Positions 46,169-50,807 of a stretch of 50,807 nt of DNA are shown here, in pieces. The stretch is from Bacteroidota bacterium (GTDB taxonomy: Bacteria; Bacteroidota; Ignavibacteria; Ignavibacteriales; Ignavibacteriaceae). The notes under the pieces were generated by a model that saw only the letters and a list, made by a program, of their open reading frames with translations, ran no database searches and was not told the origin of the DNA. Every line of letters starts with the position of its first letter. Position 1 is the first letter of the stretch. Position numbers and translations under genes: made by a program. Location of the stretch: positions 1-50,807 of the forward strand of contig JAEXTA010000084.1 of NCBI GenBank assembly GCA_023453665.1, in the 5' to 3' direction.

Positions 46169-49036
46169 GTGAAAATAATTATTACTGCCCTGGTTATATC
46201 TCTGTGCTTTCTGAATTTCACGTATGCACAAGATAGATCATTAACACCCACAGAAATCAAATCTCCGGTTTATATGGATGAAACACCTCCTCTAAACAGC
46301 ATGAGAATGATAACACCACAACCGCGCGACCGATCCTGGAAGAATGGGGTTGTACCTAATATGGATGGTACAATAAGAGATAAAAATCGGATTCAGGTTG
46401 ATGATACTCAAGTAACTGATGATCCATCAATTCAAATGAGTGAAGGAATAATTGAAACCGATGCACCGATACTTAATTTTGATGGAATAAATAATTTACA
46501 GGGAGTCTATCCACCTGATACAAATGGTGATGTCGGTCCGAATCACTATGTTCAAAGCGTAAACAGCTCATTTGCAATATGGAATAAATCTGGTTCACTT
46601 TTATTTGGACCTGCGGATCTATCGATACTCTGGGCTGATATTCCGGGTCCCTGGGTCGGTACCAATGATGGAGATCCGATCATTCTGTATGATCAACTTG
46701 CAGACAGGTGGTTGATAACCCAATTTTCATTACCAAACTTTCCCAATGGACCATTTTATGAATTAATCGCTGTCTCAACCACAGGGGATCCGACAGGATC
46801 ATATTATCGATACATTTATTCGTTTACCAATATGCCTGATTATCCAAAATTTGGTGTATGGCCGGATGGATATTATATGTCGGTGAATTATTTTACTTCA
46901 GGGTCTTTAGGATACGCTGGTGCGGGTGCTTCGATATTTGAGCGAGATTCTATGTTGCTTGGAAGACCTGCACGCCTCATAAACTTTGTTTTTACTTCGG
47001 CTAACCCTGAATACAGTTTACTCCCCGGGGACGCTGATGGAAATATTCTTCCACCTGCAGGTTCTCCAAATTATTTTTTCATGCACATGGATGGTACTCG
47101 ATATGGCGGGAGTGACAGATTAATGTATAGAAGCTGTACGGTTAATTGGTTGATACCTGGTAATTCTGTTATGTCAGCACAAGTGAATCTGAATGTCAAC
47201 GCATTTGATGAAAATATGTGCAGTTATAGCAGGAATTGTATACCGCAACTTAACACTACGAGAAGATTGGATGCAATGTCTGACAGGCTTATGCATAGAA
47301 TTCAATACCGAAACTTTGGAACATACCAAACCATAGTTGCTTGTCATACCGTCGATGTAGGCAGTGACAGAGCGGGAATTCGCTGGTATGAGTTAAGAAA
47401 TACGGGCAGCGGTTGGACTGTTTATCAACAAGGAACATACTCCCCGGGAACATTACACCGATGGATGGGAAGTATTGCAATGGATGGTAATGGAAATATT
47501 GCACTTGGTTATTCAGTTTCAAGTTCAACAATGTATCCTTCCATTTGGTACACAGGAAGGTCTTTTTCTGATCCTCTCGGAACGATGACCATTGCAGAGC
47601 AGGTGATTATAAATGGAACAGGAAATCAGACTGGAACTGCATCACGCTGGGGTGATTATTCTATGATGTCGATTGATCCGATTGATGACGCGACATTCTG
47701 GTACACGAATGAGTACATCCAAACTTCGGGTATTGCAAATTGGCGAACCAGGATTGCTTCTTTCCAACTGGCGACATTGGGTCTAAACACACCAAATGGC
47801 GGGGAGAGATGGGCTTACAATACTCTTCAAAATGTATCCTGGTCATCATTTGGAATAAATAATTTAATGCTTGAATTAAGTACTGACAACGGAGGAACGT
47901 GGAATAATGTTACATCAAGCACTTCAGCAACGACAGGATCGTTCGGATTTATTGTTCCCGATGTTCCGGTTGAAACTGCAAGAATCAGAGTAAGTGATGT
48001 TATAAATCCTTTGATGAATGATCAAAGTAACGCTTCATTCTTTATGCCCACAGGTACTTCAACTATAACTCCTGCAACCGGAAATTCTTCAACTGTATTC
48101 CCGGGAACAGGTATAACTTTTTCAGGAAATGTTTCTTCAACAGCCAGCACGAATGTTTCTTACTATAGAGCAAACAACACGAATGGTCTTTTGCCCTCAG
48201 GAATAGCTGTTGCAAGTCAATACTACTGGACAATAACTAGTCCGTCAATTGTATTTTCAAACGGTAAAGTCAGTGTGCCTTTGGCTTTTCTTACCGGAAT
48301 AAGTAACCCTAATAATCTTGTTTGGTTAAAAAGAGAAACGAAAGGCGCTCCCTGGCAGGACATAGGAGGATTTATTAACGGATCAAATCTGGAAAGTGAT
48401 ATTCCATTCAACACATTTTCAGAATTCGCAATTGGTTCATCATCTGGCAGTGATCCATTACCTGTTGAACTTTCATCTTTTACAAGTTCAATTAAAGGTA
48501 GAGATGTTAATTTGAAATGGAGAACTGAAACTGAAATTAACTCTTATAATTTTGAGGTTGAAAGAAAATCATACGGCGCAGAATGGAAAAAAATTGGTAG
48601 TGTTGAAGCAAGTGGTAACAGTAATTCATCTATTGATTATTCATTTGTTGACAGAGGATTGGAATCCGGAACATTTTCGTACAGGTTAAAACTTGTAGAT
48701 GCTGATGGTCAATTTGAATACAGCAATAGTGTTGAAGCAGAAATCTCAATTCCTATTGAATACACGCTGGATCAGAACTATCCTAATCCGTTCAATCCAT
48801 CTACGACGATTAAATATTCGATACCTGCTCAAAGCCAAATTACTCTAACAATATTTAATGTTATCGGACAGAAAGTCGCAGATATGGTTGAGGGTATCAG
48901 GGACATGGGTTATCATGAAGTAAAATTTGATGCCGCTAAATTAACGTCAGGCATCTATTTTTATGTGATGACTGCTAAGTCGCTGGAGGATAATCGCACT
49001 TTTACTCAAACCAGGAAAATGCTACTACTTAAATAG
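46169..49036 (+). CDS. Large secreted protein with T9SS sorting domain
   Basis: 955 residues from the GTG at 46169, chosen because GAGG lies 5 bases upstream and the product then starts with a clean signal peptide (VKIIITALVISLCF, ending TYAQ). A further frame upstream begins at a TTG without support. The N-terminal half (about 110-560) contains GVYPPDTNGDVGPNHYVQSV, seen in many Bacteroidota secreted proteins, and looks beta-propeller-like. An Ig-like domain (about 565-650) and a second beta module follow. The type-A sorting domain closes the protein (about 865-955; LDQNYPNPFNPSTTIKYS). Function unknown. Terminator follows. Confidence 0.85.
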   Translation: MKIIITALVISLCFLNFTYAQDRSLTPTEIKSPVYMDETPPLNSMRMITPQPRDRSWKNGVVPNMDGTIRDKNRIQVDDTQVTDDPSIQMSEGIIETDAPILNFDGINNLQGVYPPDTNGDVGPNHYVQSVNSSFAIWNKSGSLLFGPADLSILWADIPGPWVGTNDGDPIILYDQLADRWLITQFSLPNFPNGPFYELIAVSTTGDPTGSYYRYIYSFTNMPDYPKFGVWPDGYYMSVNYFTSGSLGYAGAGASIFERDSMLLGRPARLINFVFTSANPEYSLLPGDADGNILPPAGSPNYFFMHMDGTRYGGSDRLMYRSCTVNWLIPGNSVMSAQVNLNVNAFDENMCSYSRNCIPQLNTTRRLDAMSDRLMHRIQYRNFGTYQTIVACHTVDVGSDRAGIRWYELRNTGSGWTVYQQGTYSPGTLHRWMGSIAMDGNGNIALGYSVSSSTMYPSIWYTGRSFSDPLGTMTIAEQVIINGTGNQTGTASRWGDYSMMSIDPIDDATFWYTNEYIQTSGIANWRTRIASFQLATLGLNTPNGGERWAYNTLQNVSWSSFGINNLMLELSTDNGGTWNNVTSSTSATTGSFGFIVPDVPVETARIRVSDVINPLMNDQSNASFFMPTGTSTITPATGNSSTVFPGTGITFSGNVSSTASTNVSYYRANNTNGLLPSGIAVASQYYWTITSPSIVFSNGKVSVPLAFLTGISNPNNLVWLKRETKGAPWQDIGGFINGSNLESDIPFNTFSEFAIGSSSGSDPLPVELSSFTSSIKGRDVNLKWRTETEINSYNFEVERKSYGAEWKKIGSVEASGNSNSSIDYSFVDRGLESGTFSYRLKLVDADGQFEYSNSVEAEISIPIEYTLDQNYPNPFNPSTTIKYSIPAQSQITLTIFNVIGQKVADMVEGIRDMGYHEVKFDAAKLTSGIYFYVMTAKSLEDNRTFTQTRKMLLLK

Positions 49037-49061
49037 TAAAAACTGTAATTGTAATATTTTT

Positions 49062-49087
49062 AACCGGCTGAACAAGCCGGTTTTTTT
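49062..49087 (+). terminator. Terminator after the large secreted protein gene
   Basis: AACCGGCT / AGCCGGTT with a 5-base loop then T-run, 25 bp past the stop codon. Confidence 0.9.
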
Positions 49088-49222
49088 ATGTATTAACATA
49101 TTCTTTGAATATAATTTCTCAGAAGAATCGCATATAGATAACTATTCTTAAAGTTGAGGCGACTTATCTAATCATATCATTGAAGTAATGCTCGTATCTT
49201 ATAAAATAAAAGAAAATAGCTA

Positions 49223-49271
49223 TTGACGTTTTTCTTTCAATTCTATAAGTTAAACCCGGAAATCCATCCGG
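49223..49271 (+). promoter_or_regulatory. Possible promoter and leader hairpin upstream of the subtilase-like gene
   Basis: TTGACG (49223) and TATAAG (49244) are spaced 15 bp apart, shorter than the usual 17. They are followed by a small hairpin CCGGA/TCCGG (49256-49260/49267-49271) with six T, ending 42 bp before the ATG. The hairpin could be a weak attenuator. Tentative. Confidence 0.3.
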
Positions 49272-49318
49272 TTTTTTAAGGGTGGATAAATGTGTCATAA
49301 AAATATTCGGAGGGAAGC

Positions 49319-50807
49319 ATGCGTAAAAGCAGACCATATCTGTTTTATACTTTAATATTTGTTGTTTTTGTTCTTTTACAGGCAAATCTTTGTGCTCAGG
49401 TTTCGGCCAACAACAGCGATAAAAAATTTCCTGGTGGTAATGTTATTTTGAATCAGGAATCGCTGAATGAAATGCAAATTCAAAAATCAAAATTTGTAAA
49501 TCTGAATCCGGAGTTGCATAAAATTTCGTCTGATCTCCTTCAGCTGCTTAAACCAGAATTACTTCCTTCAGCAACTTCTCTGGAAGAACATGCATTCTCA
49601 TTTCAACAAATGAATGCTCTCAGGCTTGATATGACACAATCTTCAATTTCTGATCAGGTAAAATCCGGCAGAGTGTATGTTTACATTTATCTTAAAAACT
49701 CATCGAACGAAACATTTACTCCATTTCAAATTGAAATAACAGACCGAGATGAAAAAAATCATATTGTTGTTGCGTGGGTTACACTTTCTGATCTGGAGAT
49801 AATTTCACGATTGGATAATGTAAAGAGTATTCAAACAGTTTTTCCTCCAGTGTTAAATACCGGTTCAGTAAATACACAAGGCGATATTATCCATCGTACA
49901 TCAAATGTCCGTTCACTATTCAACTTTAATGGAACGGGAATTAATATCGGCGTGGTATCTGATGGAGTTACTAACAGAAGCTCGTCACAAAGTACCGGTG
50001 ATCTTCCGGCTGATGGAAACGGACTGACAGTTTTAAATAATTCTCCCGGCGGTAATGAAGGCACTGCAATACTTGAAATACTTCATGATGTTGTCCCCGG
50101 TTCAAATTTATTTTTTCATGGTTATGGAACAAATACAGTTTCTTTTAATAATGCAATTACAAATCTTGTAAACGCAGGTTGTAAAATTGTTGGCGATGAT
50201 ATCGGCTGGATACAAGAACCTTTTTTTGAAGATGGAACCGTTGCGTCACACATTAAATCATTGGTTAATACAAATGATATTATTTATGTAACATCTGCGG
50301 GTAACGGTGCACAGAGTCATTACCAGGGAGATTTTTATCCTGCATCTTTTGATTCGGTTCAACATCATTTTGGTGAAGGTGATACGACAGAGGGTTATTA
50401 TATGTATTTAAATATTCCAACAAGACAATCTGTAACTTTTGTACTTCAATGGAATGATCAGTTTGGTGCGTCTTCAAATGATTATGATATTTATTTATAC
50501 CGAATTAATACAAATAATACTTTTACGTACATCGCCGGTAGTGAAGGTATTCAGAACGGAACGCAAAATCCACTGGAAGCATTTTCATGGACACGTCCAA
50601 ACAATCCTGCACAGTCAAGTACCTATGCTGTTATAGTAACCAAATATTCAGGTGTTCCTAGAACATTGGAAGTATTTTTATATCCATCAGGAACAGCTCA
50701 AAACTATTCTAATAATATCAAACCGGAAGACGCGATTTATGGTCACGCCGCATTAGATGAAGTTGTTTCAGCAGGAGCTGTGAATCAATCCACTCCCGGT
50801 GTTATTG
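49319..50807 (+). CDS. Secreted subtilase-like (S8 family) protein, 3' end outside window
   Basis: The first 496 codons, open to the window end. ATG preceded by CGGAGGGAAG; signal peptide about 1-27 (ending LCAQ). Residues about 30-190 look like a propeptide. The peptidase-like domain starts near 205: IGVVSDGVTN puts the catalytic Asp at 215. Where S8 enzymes have the HGTHVAG motif, this one reads NEGTAILEILHDVVPG with Glu247. The oxyanion Asn329 is in VTSAGNGA. The catalytic Ser would be beyond the window. An inserted beta domain lies near 345-460. It belongs to a subtilase subgroup with NEGTAM/DEGRAM-type motifs; whether it is active is unclear. Probably surface or secreted; a T9SS tail may follow outside the window. 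Confidence 0.8.
   Translation, partial: MRKSRPYLFYTLIFVVFVLLQANLCAQVSANNSDKKFPGGNVILNQESLNEMQIQKSKFVNLNPELHKISSDLLQLLKPELLPSATSLEEHAFSFQQMNALRLDMTQSSISDQVKSGRVYVYIYLKNSSNETFTPFQIEITDRDEKNHIVVAWVTLSDLEIISRLDNVKSIQTVFPPVLNTGSVNTQGDIIHRTSNVRSLFNFNGTGINIGVVSDGVTNRSSSQSTGDLPADGNGLTVLNNSPGGNEGTAILEILHDVVPGSNLFFHGYGTNTVSFNNAITNLVNAGCKIVGDDIGWIQEPFFEDGTVASHIKSLVNTNDIIYVTSAGNGAQSHYQGDFYPASFDSVQHHFGEGDTTEGYYMYLNIPTRQSVTFVLQWNDQFGASSNDYDIYLYRINTNNTFTYIAGSEGIQNGTQNPLEAFSWTRPNNPAQSSTYAVIVTKYSGVPRTLEVFLYPSGTAQNYSNNIKPEDAIYGHAALDEVVSAGAVNQSTPGVI

Noticed and set aside
36516..49036. T9SS machinery genes in this window
   Set aside because: Only substrates with the sorting domain are present; no Por/Gld/Spr component was recognised.

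Overview
The window comes from a low-GC Gram-negative bacterium. The best guess is an Ignavibacteria or wider Bacteroidota/Chlorobi-group organism. The reasons are two secreted proteins ending in a type IX secretion (T9SS) type-A sorting domain with the 'QNFPNPFNPST' / 'QNYPNPFNPST' motif, Reg_prop/Y_Y_Y sensor architecture, a TolC-MFP-RND efflux operon, and AT-rich intergenic DNA. This is inferred from protein style; no rRNA or marker gene is present.

Region A (1-22.8 kb) is the most unusual part. A compact type II secretion-like operon lies at 6427-15165: gspF, gspG, a CsgG-like lipoprotein, prepilin peptidase, gspE, a secretin, and GspL-, GspM- and GspC-like proteins. It is flanked on both sides by a giant RHS/YD-repeat protein gene (1-5749, 5' end outside the window; 15330-21446). 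The complete RHS protein has a Sec signal peptide. Each RHS protein has a conserved core followed by a different C-terminal domain carrying an HExxH zinc-protease motif. Each is followed directly by a small gene whose product carries its own export signal, a plausible immunity partner (5751-6284; 21443-22405). A 35-bp palindrome occurs three times at the module borders (6321, 15217, 22672). The DNA joining RHS1 to gspF, including the first codons of gspF, is copied downstream of RHS2 as a remnant (about 22671-22820). I read this as a T2SS-linked, Sec-dependent polymorphic toxin locus that has grown by tandem duplication. That reading is a hypothesis.

Region B (22.4-25.7 kb) holds a 31-codon membrane-peptide ORF, a NarL-type response regulator, a small unknown gene, and AT-rich DNA with long inverted repeats. 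It also holds a short stretch resembling the 3' end of a tmRNA/tRNA (about 24674-24694), possibly an integration scar. Region C (25-29.1 kb, minus strand) holds a DUF3667 membrane protein coupled to a secreted S1/P1-nuclease/zinc phospholipase C-like protein, a cupin and a fibronectin-III protein.

Region D (29.3-35.9 kb) has two divergent, membrane-anchored sigma54 activators without receiver domains: a CHASE2-AAA+ protein and a Reg_prop/Y_Y_Y-AAA+ protein. Region E (36.1-39.4 kb) has a STAS-like small protein, a BNR-repeat T9SS-tailed secreted protein and a small unknown protein. Region F (39.8-45.7 kb) is a TolC-MFP-RND efflux operon. Region G (46.2 kb to the end) has a large T9SS-tailed secreted protein and the first 496 codons of a subtilase-like secreted protein that runs off the window.
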